Assembly (NCBI GenBank): GCA_014529385.2 | Contig: CM043966.1 | Location: 85,059,087 to 85,123,086 of the forward strand | Length of the DNA stretch: 64,000 nt | Source: Adiantum capillus-veneris | Lineage: Eukaryota > Streptophyta > Polypodiopsida > Polypodiales > Pteridaceae | Direction of reading: 5' to 3' | Part shown: in pieces, positions 1 through 11,600 of the stretch | Layout: each line of letters opens with the position of its first letter | How positions within the stretch are numbered: position 1 is the stretch's first letter | Made by a program: the position numbers and the translations under genes | The notes under the pieces: model-generated | The model's input: the letters and a program-made list of their open reading frames with translations, nothing else | Databases searched by the model: none | What the model was told of the DNA's origin: nothing

Positions 1-73
1 TTCTGAACTTCCATGCAGGGTAGTTATTTTTCTCAAGCTTCTCAGTAACAATCTGACTGAAACCGTCAGACAT
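1..73 (-). CDS. Copia-0 gag N-terminus, cut by window edge
   Basis: Reading leftward from an ATG at 73-71 gives 24 codons open to the window edge. They contain the motif KLEKNNYPAWKF, the typical start of Ty1/Copia gag polyproteins (the conserved NYxxWK block that precedes the UBN2-type gag domain). The ATG lies about 240 bases downstream (minus strand) of a tRNA-Met primer site and LTR, the normal distance for a Copia leader. Gag would form the virus-like particle of the retrotransposon. The rest of the element lies outside the window, so its integrity is unknown. Confidence 0.75.
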   Translation of the reverse strand, partial: MSDGFSQIVTEKLEKNNYPAWKFR

Positions 74-314
74 CTTGAAGCACTAAGACAAAATAGCTGC
101 AATCTGCAAAAACCTGCAAATCTGCTGAACCTGCTATCGTGGTTCCTGTAACGCTTTCTACACTCAACGAGTGTCCACAATCAAGCGTTTCACAACCACT
201 GTACTTGTACAGTAAATCTCTGTATACTGCACTTTGGAGACCTGTTCAGAAACTTGCGCGAAAAACAAAGGGATGGTGATGCTCTTGCTCTCTTAGCCTC
301 TCTTGCCTGCACCA

Positions 315-327
315 GGCTCTGATACCA
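315..327 (-). other. Primer binding site (initiator tRNA-Met), Copia-0
   Basis: On the minus strand this reads TGGTATCAGAGCC, the standard plant Copia primer site complementary to the 3' end of initiator tRNA-Met. It directly abuts the end of the LTR at 328. It sets the element orientation (minus) and identifies the adjacent repeat as a 5' LTR. Confidence 0.85.
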
Positions 328-711
328 TGTAAAGAATGAGGATGCAAGAGAGCTACACAAGACAAGCACAAAGCACACAGAGATGGAAAGCTTCTTCTTC
401 TTCTTCACAGAAAAGAGAGTACAAAATGACTAAGTGCTAAAGCTGAAAAGTAGCACATATGTACATGCGGTCACTAAGTGTGAACTCGCTAGAAGCGTAC
501 TAGGCTGGCACTATAAGTGTAGTCCAGCTGTAGAATCACTGGCAGAGATCCTCCGTGTCGGTCACCTAACGCGCCAGTGAGTAAATGTCGTAAGCGGCCA
601 AGACCCGTAGTGGATGCCAGCTCAAGGTGTAGAGCTCGACATCTCAACACTCTTGGGTCTACTAATGCTCTGGCTGGTACGTGATTGTTACCAGCTTGTA
701 TGTGGATAACA
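328..711 (-). repeat. 5' LTR of Copia-0 (right boundary inferred)
   Basis: The sequence begins TGTAAAG directly beside the primer site and can be closed at GGATAACA (704-711), giving a TG...CA repeat of about 384 bp. The partner LTR is outside the window, so the 711 boundary rests on the TGT/ACA termini and on the change to Gypsy-C integrase sequence just beyond it. The element seems to have inserted into the 3' end of Gypsy-C. Confidence 0.55.
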
Positions 712-719
712 AGGTCTAT

Positions 720-2640
720 TTTTCCTTTCTACCCATCTTTTTATGTGACTTGATTGATTCTTTCTTTTGCTTCACCTTGGGCTTCTTGCACATCCTGGCC
801 TTCTCCTTATTTCTCAACTTTTCTTGATAGATCTTTCGTAGCATGTCTTGGGCTAGTGGCATATGATACTTCTTTATCCTCCAACCTCTAATCTAATTAG
901 GCATCTCCTCTCTCTCTAATGTAGAAATCTTGACGGCATGACTTCGTGATAAACCTTTGATCACAAAGGTTCCCATCCCTTGCTTCTTGAGTTTCTTTGT
1001 GTGTTGTTTCAAGGTATAAACCAACACATAATCCCCCATTTTGAATTCTTGCAATTGCACATGCTTATCAAAGAACTCTTTTTGTCTTCTTTTGTTAGCG
1101 TATAGGGTGGCTACTGACTTAAGGCAAAACTCGTCCAGCTCTTCTAAGTCATCTAGTCTAAAAGACAGTTCATGCCTTGTCCACTCTAATTGCTTGGTAA
1201 CTCTCAGGGTTAGGATTCAAAACTCTATGGGCAATATTGCATCAAGAACAAACACCATTTAATAGGGTGTCATTAAAATGACGTCTTCTAGGACACTCTG
1301 TATGCCCACAATGCTGAGTGAAATTTTTGATCCCAATCCATCCTTCAATATTCTACAATATTTGTTAGTATGGTGCACAATTTTTTGTTGGTGGCCTTGG
1401 ACTGCCCATTGGTTTGTGGGTGATAGGGAGCAGATTTTCAATGAATAACCATGAATTTCTCCAAGAGGTATTCAATGATTTCATTGATGACATGGGTGCC
1501 TCTATCACTCACAGTCTCAATTGGTAATCCATAACTAATAAATACATTTTCATACAAAAATCATGATGTGGTCCTAGCATCAAGTTTTTGTGTGGCTTTA
1601 GCTTCTACCCATTTGGTGAGATAGTATGTGGAAACAATGATATATTGGGCAAGTGTCATATAGGCAAGGGGGTTAATTGGCCTTATGAAGTTCAATCTCC
1701 ATTTTGTAAATGCATGCACACCCATCATTAGCTGAAGCGGCATGTGATCTCTTTCAAGCATTAGGAGAAGTATGGAGTGTAGGAGGGCCACTTATGTTGG
1801 CAAGGACTAATTGGGGTGTTTAAGGAAGTGGAAAATGGCTACATGCCATGTGTACAAAAATGTTGGGTTTGTAAGAGGGGTTACTTGGTGTACTTTTCCC
1901 TCCCAATGCTTAGAATCTTGCGGAGAAGGTAGATCTTGAATCTACTCAGCAAGGGCTTTCCATAGATATGTCACATTATATACTTCTTCTCTACCGATTT
2001 CAAATTTCATTTGAATGTGAATTTCAAATTCAAAAATATAGACGTTGGGTTGTCCCTACATTAGCTTCTTAACAAAAAATACTTAATTCCTTAAACCGCC
2101 AAGATAAGTGGCCCTCCTATAGTCCATCCTTCCCCTAATGTGGGACCTTGATCCGCTAGCATTTGTCACATCTTCTAATATATTTCTTGGCATCCATATG
2201 CAATGTCGGCCACCATATCATCCCAATGGTTAAGACAATTTTTTCTTTCTTGTCGCCCGAGAAAAGGCCTCCTAAACTCTCCCATGTGCATGTTTCAAGA
2301 TAGGCAAATTTTCAGTCTTGGTAGCACACAACTCAACCTGGCCATCTTTGCCTCATTATACTGTTTTCACTCTATCAAGGTATAATCTCTTGCTTCTATC
2401 TCAATAGACCTATATCGAGCCTTGAATATATATTTTGGAAATGTCCTCGTAGTGAGGTAATCTACCATGTATTGACTTCATTGAGGTGAGCTATGGTTAC
2501 TTGAAATAGAGTGACATGCTCCATCGATGGTCTAGCCCTGCATTCACCACATCTCTTGACATACTCATGAACATCCATTCTCATGCATGGCCAATACACT
2601 CCAAGCCTTTGCAAGCGCTGGCAAGTCTTCTCTTTGGAAC
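720..2640 (-). pseudogene. Gypsy-C integrase, broken
   Basis: Three integrase parts can be read in several frames. Around 2640-2520 there is a zinc-domain end (GVYWPCMRMDVHEY followed by CGEC). Around 1650-1565 the core block YYLTKWVEAKAT corresponds to the stretch after the first catalytic Asp. Around 1090-830 the C-terminal domain shows GDYVLVYTLK and KKQGMGTFVIKG. Frame changes and stops between these blocks remove any function. The gene would have integrated the element cDNA. Family membership is clear from the block order; exact breakpoints are not. Confidence 0.65.
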
Positions 2641-3387
2641 AATGGAACCCGATGTCTTGTACATGGGCCTCGAGGACATAGCTATCGTATTATTGAGATC
2701 TAATGCACAATTGTGATAACCCGTCTACTCCATGTTGATATAGGTGTCCTACAATGATCTGAAAGTTTCTTGCCTATACAAGGGTCGGTTGTTTGGATAA
2801 TAGATCCCTTCCATCAAATGTTTCTCCATAACTCAAAAGACTTGCAATTTTTTGTGACCATTTAGGAACCATTTTAATGTTGAAGAGGTAAGCATTTGGC
2901 ATGTCATCATCAACCCCTTCTGGTGCCTCTCTGTTGAGTAATCATGAAAGATGGTTTGCTCTTTGATGGGTCTTTCCTTTCTTAACTACCATCGTAAATC
3001 AACTTCAAGCAGTATGATGAACCATCAAATAATCCTTCCCATATTGCATGGTTTGTTTACTAAGTAGAGAAGGGCTTGGTGATCTGTAAAAAATACAAAC
3101 TTGTTGGCTAGTAGATAATGCTAGAGTTTCTTCACAGCATATATCATTCTGAGACCCTCTCTTTCTGTGGTTGTATAATTTTTCTCGGTGCTATTCAGTT
3201 GTCGGTTGGCATATCATATAGGAAAATCCATGGTGCCTTTGCTTGGTTGCACGAAGATGCACCCAATTGCGAATGTTGATGCATCTATTTGGACATGAAA
3301 AATTTTGTCCCAATCTGGGGCTTTCAAAATTGGTGCTGATATCAATGCACCTTTGAGATTCTTGAAAGAAGTCTCACACTTGTTGGT

Positions 3388-4480
3388 CTAGATGAAAACT
3401 ACTATCATCCTATAAAGAGGTTGTGCAATAATTGCATACATGTATATGAACCTCCTATAGTAGCCACAATGTCCCATAAAGGATTGGACTTGCTTCACAT
3501 TTTGAGGTCTTGGCATTTCTACTATCACATTGATCTTATCGAGATCTGTAGATATGCCATTTTTCACATTGATCTTATCGATATCTGTAGATATGCCATT
3601 TCTCACATTGATCTTTTCGAGATCTGTAGATATGCCATTTCTCACATTGATCTTATCGAGATCTGTAGATATGCTATTTCTCACATTGATCTTATCGAGA
3701 TCTGTAGATATGCCATTCTTGACACTATGTTCCCTATAATTCTACCTTGCCTTACCATAAATACGCATTTATTTGGGTTAAGGGAGATCTAATAAGCCTT
3801 GCACTTCTTGAATACCTTTCTTAGATGATCTATATGCTCGACTCTTAAAAGAGAATGAACACAGAGGTCATCCATGTAAAATTCCAAGAATATCTTGAGG
3901 TATTCCTTGAATGTGTGGGCCATAAGTCATTGAAATGTTGCAAGGGCCTCGTTTGAGCCCAATGGCATTATTGTGTATGCATAGACCCCCCATTCTATAG
4001 CAAATTCCATCTTATACCGATCTTCTAGTGCTATGACTAACTGATTATAGCCTACAAATCCATTTAAAAATGAATAACCTTGCCTGATGGCTACTTGTTC
4101 AAGTACATGGTATGTGATTGGTAAGGGATAATTGTCCCTTATTGTGGCTACATTGACCTTCTTCGGATTGATGCACACTCAATTTTTTTGTTCTTCTTGG
4201 GCACTATCACTATGGGTGACACCTAGTTGATATGCTTGATCCTGTAAATAAAATTTTCCTCCTTTAGCTTCTCTATTTCCTCTTTGATGCATGTGGTGAA
4301 AGTGTTGTTATACATATAGGAACGCTGTCTCATCGGCTTGGCGTCTGACTTCAAGGGAATCATATGTTGGAAAATCTCAGGATCCATCCCCTTGAGGTCC
4401 TTGTAAGACCAAGTAAACACATCTCTATACTCCTTGAGAAGACTAATGAGAAGTTCTTCTTCTTTTGTGGTTATATCCAT
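3388..4480 (-). pseudogene. Gypsy-C reverse transcriptase, broken, with internal tandem repeat
   Basis: The 4480-4223 part holds the lead-in (EYRDVFTWSYKDLKGMDP). The 4178-3927 part holds the palm region (RDNYPLPITYHVLEQ, GYNQLVIALEDRYK, IMPLGSNEALATFQ). The 3684-3388 part holds the thumb/connection (MPRPQNVKQVQSFMGHCGYYRRFI). The first block is separated from the second by a frame change, and the YxDD-bearing stretch near 3900-3750 is not intact. The connection segment is preceded by five copies of a 13-residue unit, encoded by a 39-bp tandem repeat (3528-3722). Confidence 0.75.
3528..3722. repeat. 39-bp tandem repeat, 5 copies, inside Gypsy-C pol
   Basis: Units start at 3528, 3567, 3606, 3645 and 3684, each beginning CATTGATCTT. 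The units differ by a few substitutions. The period is 13 codons, and on the minus strand each unit reads roughly NGISTDLDKINVR, so expansion did not shift the pol frame. The unit corresponds to the short conserved GIxxDPDKI block that normally occurs once in Ty3/Gypsy pol. Confidence 0.9.
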
Positions 4481-5405
4481 AGATATGTAGACTAGCTTGG
4501 GCTCCTCTCTTGGCTCAGCTAGATCTATCTTCTTTGTGATGCCATGACTATTTTTTTGTCCTGGATTATGAACTTCTTGAAGTGAAATGGGACACTAATA
4601 GCATCTTTCTTGTCCTCCTCACTCTCCATCTCTGTTTTCCAAACGATGTTCAGGGTTTCCTTCAGTTCTCAATATTTTTTCCTTGTCTCTACCTTAGTCC
4701 ACTAGGCTTCCCCAAACTCATCTAGATTTGGTTGAGCAAACTTTGCAATTTTTTGTCTAATCCACTGGTTTCTATATTCCTTTTGTGTCTATTCTTGGCG
4801 GTTTTTGTCTCCTCTGAGTCCTTGTCCCCGAGAAATTTTCCTAAGATTTTTTCCTTGACACACTGGTTCATGTTTACTAGCATCAAGAATTGTGTTTTTC
4901 CATTTATTTGGGGCCTATGATTGGGTCTCATCATCTGATTTGTTGTTCTCTTGTTCCTATAGTGACAAAGGAATCTCACGTTTTGATTAGGAAAGTCATA
5001 GCACCTAACATCCATGACTGTCTCCTCCAAGGCACTAGGGTTTTTTGAGCACTCATCATCTGCATCGCCTCAAAGTTCTAAATGCTCTAAGGAGTCATAA
5101 AAGGTGTCTTCTATCTCCTCAGAGTTTAAATTCCAATCTTTCTCATAATGATCACTATTTGGAGCATGTTTTTTCTTGGAGCCTTGAATGATACTCTGCA
5201 TGTAATAATGTTCCATGTCGTAGCCATCTTGGTTACAAAATTTCATTGTTGCACTAGCTTCTAATGGCACACACATAAAGGATAGCTAGGATGTGCTCTC
5301 ATTGTAATGTCTCTAAGGCTTCCTCAGGAGATGGCATTGGGACATAATAATTTTCTTCAATGGCTCTTTCCAGGATGCATTCTTCTTGTTGTAAACTTTT
5401 GCATT

Positions 5406-5705
5406 CTACTGCTGCGCACATCCAAAATTCCTTGGTTGGCCTAACCATGCGGGAACTCCTAACTCCGCTATGATGGCTGAATAAAAATCCTCATTAGAAG
5501 TCCTGGTGATATCATTGTAGCTATGGTCCTTTAGATTGATTCTAGTAGTGATCTCTATGTGGCACGAGTAGATATAGCTATAGCCCCAATCTTGGACCAT
5601 CTTTAATTGCCGCATGAATGGTCGTCCCAAGATGATGCCATAATTATTTTTCTTGTTGAAATCCACAACTGCAATGTATGAACATAATTTCACAAGGCGT
5701 GGCAA
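5406..5705 (-). pseudogene. Gypsy-C aspartic protease C-terminal part
   Basis: The reading contains YGIILGRPFMRQLKMVQDWG, the end of the retropepsin fold of plant Gypsy elements (the ILGRPWL-type block before the linker to reverse transcriptase). The catalytic D(S/T)G end is not found in the same frame. The protease would have cleaved the gag-pol precursor. It lies between the zinc-knuckle gag and reverse transcriptase pieces, as expected. Confidence 0.6.
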
Positions 5706-6790
5706 TCACTTTCTCTAGGAGTCCTAATGGTCTTTCCATGTATCCATCTGCAAGCTACAGGACATCCTAGTAGCCCTTAATGCTGGTTTTCCCCATTGTT
5801 TTTAGATTTCCTTTGTAGCTATGGTGACTCCAGCTCCACTCTCAAGGATTTCCATGGTTTTTATCCCTTGGTATTCAATAGGAAACGTGGTGTTACCTTC
5901 CTCCCCTTACAGTAATCCCCTACCTGTTTAGAGGTACTAGCCTTGTGTTCACCCATGGTCTCTTGATGTCTTGGATTCCTTCTTTGATCTTTTCTGCTAG
6001 ATCCTTCACTTCAAGCCTCTCCAGGCACTCTCCTACCTTTGACCACATGTTTGGTCGTATTTTCAACAATTCTACTAACGTGATGGTATAAGTCACTAGC
6101 GTAGACAGGATATACAAATCCCTTTGAATCTATGACCTTTGGTGCTAAATGTCTATGGGAGGGCAGGATCTTGACTTTGATCTAGCCTCATACTCTCCCA
6201 TATAGGATAGTAAAGTCCTTAAGGATTTTGGTCAACTCTCTATGGATATCTCTGAACCCTTATCTCCATAATACGGTTGCAATTCTCAGCTCATTTGTGA
6301 CCTCGCCTCAAATTCTTCTATGGGAGCCGAGGGTAATGTGTCACTACCATCCTTTGCATCTCTCATGGCTCTCTATAAGTTTTCTGGCCATTGACCCTCT
6401 ACTAATGGCACGTATGGCGGAAAAATCCTGAAAAATTTGTCAGTTGAGTTAGGGACAATCCTAGGATCTTTTGGCTCTAATCCTTGCTTTTTGCCTTCTT
6501 TTTTGTTCTACTACCTACTCTATTGCTCCTTGGTTCTCTCTCTTCTTAGGTCCAATTGTTCTAGCTTTAAGAGCCCTTGGTCTGGTGGGATAACTGCCTC
6601 TACTATGGGCTTTTCTATAAGAGGTTATAACAAGTCTTGAGCCATTCAAACCATCTTCTAACACATTTTGAGCCTCTGTTTTTCTAGGTCGACATAAGGA
6701 TACGTCATCCACCTCTGTTCTTGTGACTGGTTGGCTTTAAATCTAGCCTAATAAGCTTGTAGGAGGGCATCCATTTGCGCATGTACCTTT

Positions 6791-7312
6791 TCAACTAGGA
6801 CTAACCTCCATGAGCTTGTGCTCTTTGGCTTCTACTACCACGGGCTCTAATGGTGATGATGGTGGAGGAATTTCTTTGACCTTCAGTGTGGATTTTTTAT
6901 CTTGTTTCCTAAGCTTCTCCCTAGTTTGGTCAAACTCATCAACTAGGGTTTTCTGTTTGCGTTCCTTCCTAGCCTTCATCCTTGTCTTCCTAGCCTTTCA
7001 TGTGTTTCTTCAACTTCACGTTTCTTTGCTAGGTGTATCACTCCTAGGGTCTTTTATGAGGGTCTCTTCTGCTTCTTTCTATGCTTGTGCTCATGTCACT
7101 ACCTGGATAGGCACTATGTTCTCATTTTCTAAGCCACTGTTTGATGGCATTGCTTCTATGATGTTCAAGGTGGCCTTTCCTTTTGGTTCAGGATTTTTGG
7201 TACAATCTTCTATAAAATGGGTGATCCCACAATCTATGCAATGGGCATTTACTCTTAGGATTTCCTTGTGAGGACAATCCTTCATCAAGTGGTTGCCTCC
7301 GCATTTATAGCA
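6791..7312 (-). pseudogene. Gypsy-C gag C-terminus with two zinc knuckles
   Basis: Two knuckles are visible: CYKCGGNHLMKDC (7312-7274) and CIDCGITHFIEDC (7240-7202). Both have spacing CX2CX3HX4C, one residue shorter than the usual CX2CX4HX4C. Nucleocapsid knuckles bind the element RNA. Downstream (6979-6791) is a charged Lys/Glu-rich segment. The gag capsid that should precede the knuckles is absent, because Gypsy-C is joined to Gypsy-A about 45 bases upstream. Confidence 0.7.
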
Positions 7313-7396
7313 CGATCCTTTGATTAGTGGGAGTGCTCTTGGTGCCGACCTTAGAGGGTAGGAAGGTAATTCTAGATCCCAGGTTTTTTTGTGTGT

Positions 7397-7857
7397 CTAG
7401 GTCATCTTGGTCAACATCTTGATCAATTCTCCATTAAACCTCTCATTAAGACCATTGCATTGAGGGTAATAAGGACTACTATATCGGTGCTGTATATTCA
7501 ACTTCTCACATAAAAAATCCACCATTTCACCTCTAAAACTTGGCCCTCTATCAGATAATAACTCCAATGGTACACCATACTTGCAACATATGTGTTCATA
7601 GACAAATTTCCCCATTTATTTTCTATTAATTTGTCTCACAGGCTTAGCTTCTGCCCAATGTGACAAATAATCCACAGCTGTCAAAATATAAACATTTCTT
7701 TTGCTGGTAATAGGAAGTGGACCCATAGCATCAAGTCCCCATTTCTCAAAAATATCATAAGCCAAGATAGTCTTGCGTAATTTAGTCTTTAACACCCTCT
7801 TTCCCATTCTCTGGCAAGGTTGACATGATTTGAACCAATGATTTACATCCTTCTAAA
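7397..7857 (-). pseudogene. Gypsy-A integrase core (part 2, beyond Copia-1)
   Basis: The blocks are GKRVLKTKLRKTILAYDIF, LDAMGPLPITSKRN, LLSDRGPSFRGEM and QCNGLNERFNGEL. They give the three acidic catalytic positions of a retroviral-type integrase (D in LDAMGP, D in SDRGP, E in NERFN). At the right edge the frame reads KDVNHWF preceded by a TAG where Gypsy-B has a Gln codon. The N-terminal part continues at 13360 on the other side of Copia-1, with about 15 bases of coding sequence missing at the insertion point. A stop near 7616 splits the core. Confidence 0.8.
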
Positions 7858-8609
7858 TGTTAGGAAATAAGACGTAGCTAAATAGATTTTTGAGTAGATT
7901 ACTTAATGGAGAGAGATAGATTTCACACACAAGAGATTATAGAGTAGAGAGAGAGAGAGAGTACACACGATATACGTGGTTCACCCAATGTGGGCTACGT
8001 CCACGGGAAACCATCCACTCAATGGCTTTAGCACTTCAAAAGAAGAAGTAGTTTACAAAGGGATTAAACCCTTGATAGAGCTCCCGCCTTGCTTCACTCT
8101 CACCACCTCACACTCACCTTGTTGCATTAACTTCACACTATGAAATGTGTGTAGAAATGGCCTCCTTTTATAGGCCAAAAGGGCTGCCCTCTCTTATGAG
8201 AGACAGCCATGTGTAGCCGCCCTTGTGCGAATAAGTCCAAATCGGACCCTCCAATCCGCCCATGTGTGGCCGCCCTTGAGAAGACAAGTCAGCTTTTGAA
8301 TTCGGCCACCGGCCATTGACTTCTGACCACCGGCCATTGACTTCCGACCACCGACCATCGGCCATTGACAACCGGCCACTGGCCAACCGACCGGTTGTTT
8401 TCCGACCACTTTCCGGCCGTCGTCTGGCCATAATATTCCGGCGAAAAGGAATATTCTAAAGTTGCCCCTGATTCTTGTCCGTGAAAATTTTGGTTTCCAG
8501 TGAGTGATTTTCCTTCACGCACGATGGATTCTCCTCATAATGGGGGCCTTACAAATGTGCTCTTTTACCACAGAAAATTACAAGGGTAAATCAAGCTCCA
8601 TACTTAACA
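7858..8609 (-). repeat. 3' LTR of Copia-1
   Basis: In plus orientation it runs from TGTTAGGAAATAAG to CATACTTAACA (752 bp). It carries a TATA box (minus strand, 8172-8166), a purine/pyrimidine microsatellite near 7945, and a GC-rich minisatellite (about 8290-8420) built from variants of GGCCGGTGGTCGGAAGTCAAT. The purine-rich AAGTGGGAGAT just outside it (8610-8620) is the polypurine tract. Confidence 0.92.
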
Positions 8610-11600
8610 ATCTCCCACTTGGAGACTGATCTCCAAACCAAACCTCTCCTTGTTGACCACCTTTGTAAACATGTCTACAAGATTTTCATTTGTATGCACC
8701 TTTCCTAGCTTTAGTTGTCCCTCTTCCAAAAGAGTGCGTATGAAGTGATATCTCACCTCAATGTGCTTTGTCCTTGAATGAAAGGTTGAGTTCTTCGCAA
8801 GATGGATAGCGCTTTGGCTATCACTGTACAAGACACAATTGTCTTGTTTGAATTCAAGCTCTTCTAAGAATCTGTGAAGCCACAGAATTTCTTTGCTTGC
8901 CTCCGTCATTGCTACATACTCTGCTTCCGTGGTAGAAAGTGAAACCACTTTCTGCAGCTTTGAAGCCCAGCTTACTGTTGTGCCTCCAACCGTGAACACA
9001 TAGCCAGAAGTGCTCCTTCGAGTATCTTTGTCACCTGCCATATCTGCATCAGCATACCCTTCTACAAAAATATCAGTTCCTCCAAAATACAAAGCATTTG
9101 TTGTTGTCCCTTTTAGATACCTAAGTATCCACTTCACAGCTTGCCAATGCTCTTTACCTGGGTTGTCCATGAACCTACTCACAACTCCCACTGCATGTGC
9201 AATGTCTGGCCTTGTCCAGACCATAGCATACATTAGAGAACCTACCACTGCAGCATATGGAACTTTAGACATATAGGCTAGCTCCTCTTGTGTCTTTGGA
9301 CACATATCCTTCGTTAGTTTAAAATGACCAGCCAAAGGTGTAGAAACTGGTTTTTCATTTTGCATTGCAAACCTTTCTAGTACCTTCTTGATGTAATCTT
9401 CTTGAGATAGCTTTATTGTCTTCTTCGTCCTGTCCCTTGATATTTTCATACCAAGTATCCTCTTTGCAGCACCTAAATCTTTCATTGAAAAAGATTTAGA
9501 TAGCTCCTCTTTTAGGTCTTTGATGTCCTGCATGTTAGTACTTGCAATCAGCATGTCATCAACATACAACATTAGGATGATGAACTTCCCATCTCCCAAA
9601 TTCTTCGTGTAGACGCAGTGATCCGAGTTGCATCTTGTGAATCCATGATCCAACATCCATCGATCAAACTTCAAGTACCATTGTCTTGATGCTTGCTTTA
9701 AACCATACAAGCTCTTCTTTAATCTGCAAACCATTTTCTCCTTACCTTTTACTTCATACCCCTTTGGTTGAAGCATGTAGATTTCCTCCTCTAAGTCACC
9801 GTGAGGGAATGCAGTATTTACATCCATTTGCTCGAGATTTAAATCATGAGCAGCCACAAGGCTTAAGACAAGCCCAATTGAGTTCATTTTTACAACAAGA
9901 GAAAATATTTCATTGAAGTCAATACCTTTCTTTTGAGAAAAACCTTTTACCACAAGCCTAGACTTGTACCTTTTCTTCCCACCTTCTTCTTCCTTCAGCT
10001 TGTATACCCATTTGTTTTGAAGTGCCCGCTTACCTTTAGGCAACTCAACCAACTCCCATGTTTGGTTGCGATGTAGTGAGTCCATCTCCACTTGCATGCT
10101 CTTCGTCCATTCTTCTTTGGATTCATGTTGCATAGCTTCTTCGTATGATTCCGGCTCTCCATAATCTGAGATCAAGAGATGGTTCAAGGAAGTAACAAAC
10201 CTTTCTGGAGGTCTACTTGCTCTTGTAGATCTTCGGGGAATAGGTTGAGGCTCCTCATTTGGTTGACGTTGTTGCACATTGTCACCGTTTGCAGTCCTTG
10301 AGTCTTCACCGTCCTCAAGCTCCATGTACTCATGACCTGTTTCTTTTGTTTGTTTTCTTTCCAAGTAATCTTTGTACATATTTTGTTCATTAAAAATTAC
10401 ATCCCTACTCCTTAAGATTTTACCATCTTCAGGATTCCATAGGCGATACCCAAAGTCTCCTTCTCCATAGCCAATGAAGAAACACTTTTTGGACTTTGCA
10501 TCTAGCTTTGATCTTAGGCTTCTATCTATGTGCATAAAAGCCTCACACATAAACACTTTGATAAATTCATAATTCATCGGTTTACCTATCCATGCCTCTT
10601 CTGGAACTCCCCCATCCAATGTCGTTGAGGGTGACCGATTGATTAAGTACACAGACGTACTTACAGCTTCCGCCCAAAGCTCAAGCGGTAGGCTTGCATG
10701 TAGCCGCATGCTTCGTGCTCGTTCCATGATTGTCATGTTCATCCTTTTCGAAATCCCATTTTGTTGAGGTGTCCTTGGGGTTGTCCTTTGCCTCCGAATG
10801 CCATTGCTAGCACAAAAGCTTTCAAAAGCTTGGCTTCAATATTCGCCTCCATTGTCGGATCTGAGACATTTAACCTTGGTACCTGTTTCATTCTCCACAA
10901 AGTCTTTCCACCTTTGAAATATGGAAAATACATCGGATTTATTCTTCATGACATAAACCCATGTTTTTCTAGTTGCATCGTCTATGAATGTTACATAGTA
11001 CAATGAGCCACCAAGTGATGGTGTACTTGCAGGACCCCAAACATCAGAATGAACCAACTCAAGTTTTTTATTTTTTATTTCATTTCCTGATTTTTGAAAT
11101 TTTACCCTCTTTTGTTTACCATAAACACAATCTTCACAGAACTCTAAGTCCACTTCTTTCAAACCTAGTAGAAGCTTCTTTGTTTGAAGGATTTGCATTC
11201 CTTTGGCACTCATATGCCCAAGTCGGTAGTGCCACACCGCGCTGTCAACTTCTGTAGTTGTTGCACAAGCTAAAGGTTGTGTGCTAACAGTACACAAGTA
11301 AAGTGTACCGACTTTTTCTCCCTTGGCAACCACCAAAGATCCCTTTGAGATATTCCACCATTTGTTTCCGAATGCAATGTTGTGACCTTCATCGTCCAAT
11401 TGTCCTGTAGAGATCAAATTTTTGCGAAGAGAAGGAACATGCCTAACATCTTTAAGCTTCCATTCATTTCCGTTAGTAGTTTTGATAGAAACTGTACCTT
11501 TGCCGACAATCTCACAAGCTTCATCATCTCCCAAGTATACATACCCAAAATTACCTTTGGTGTAGTCTTGGAAATGTTGCTTGTGTGGTGTCGCATGGAA

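Larger units (their letters stand above)
712..7358 (-). mobile_element. Gypsy-C: decayed Ty3/Gypsy retrotransposon
   Basis: Minus-strand pieces occur in canonical Ty3/Gypsy order: gag zinc knuckles (7312-7202), protease tail (5705-5406), reverse transcriptase (4480-3390) and integrase (about 2640-720). Each piece is broken by stops and frameshifts, so this is an old copy. Neither LTR is recognisable. On the right it is joined at about 7358-7361 directly to the integrase of Gypsy-A, in the same orientation. On the left it ends at the Copia-0 LTR. Regions between the named domains show only weak coding remnants. Confidence 0.8.
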
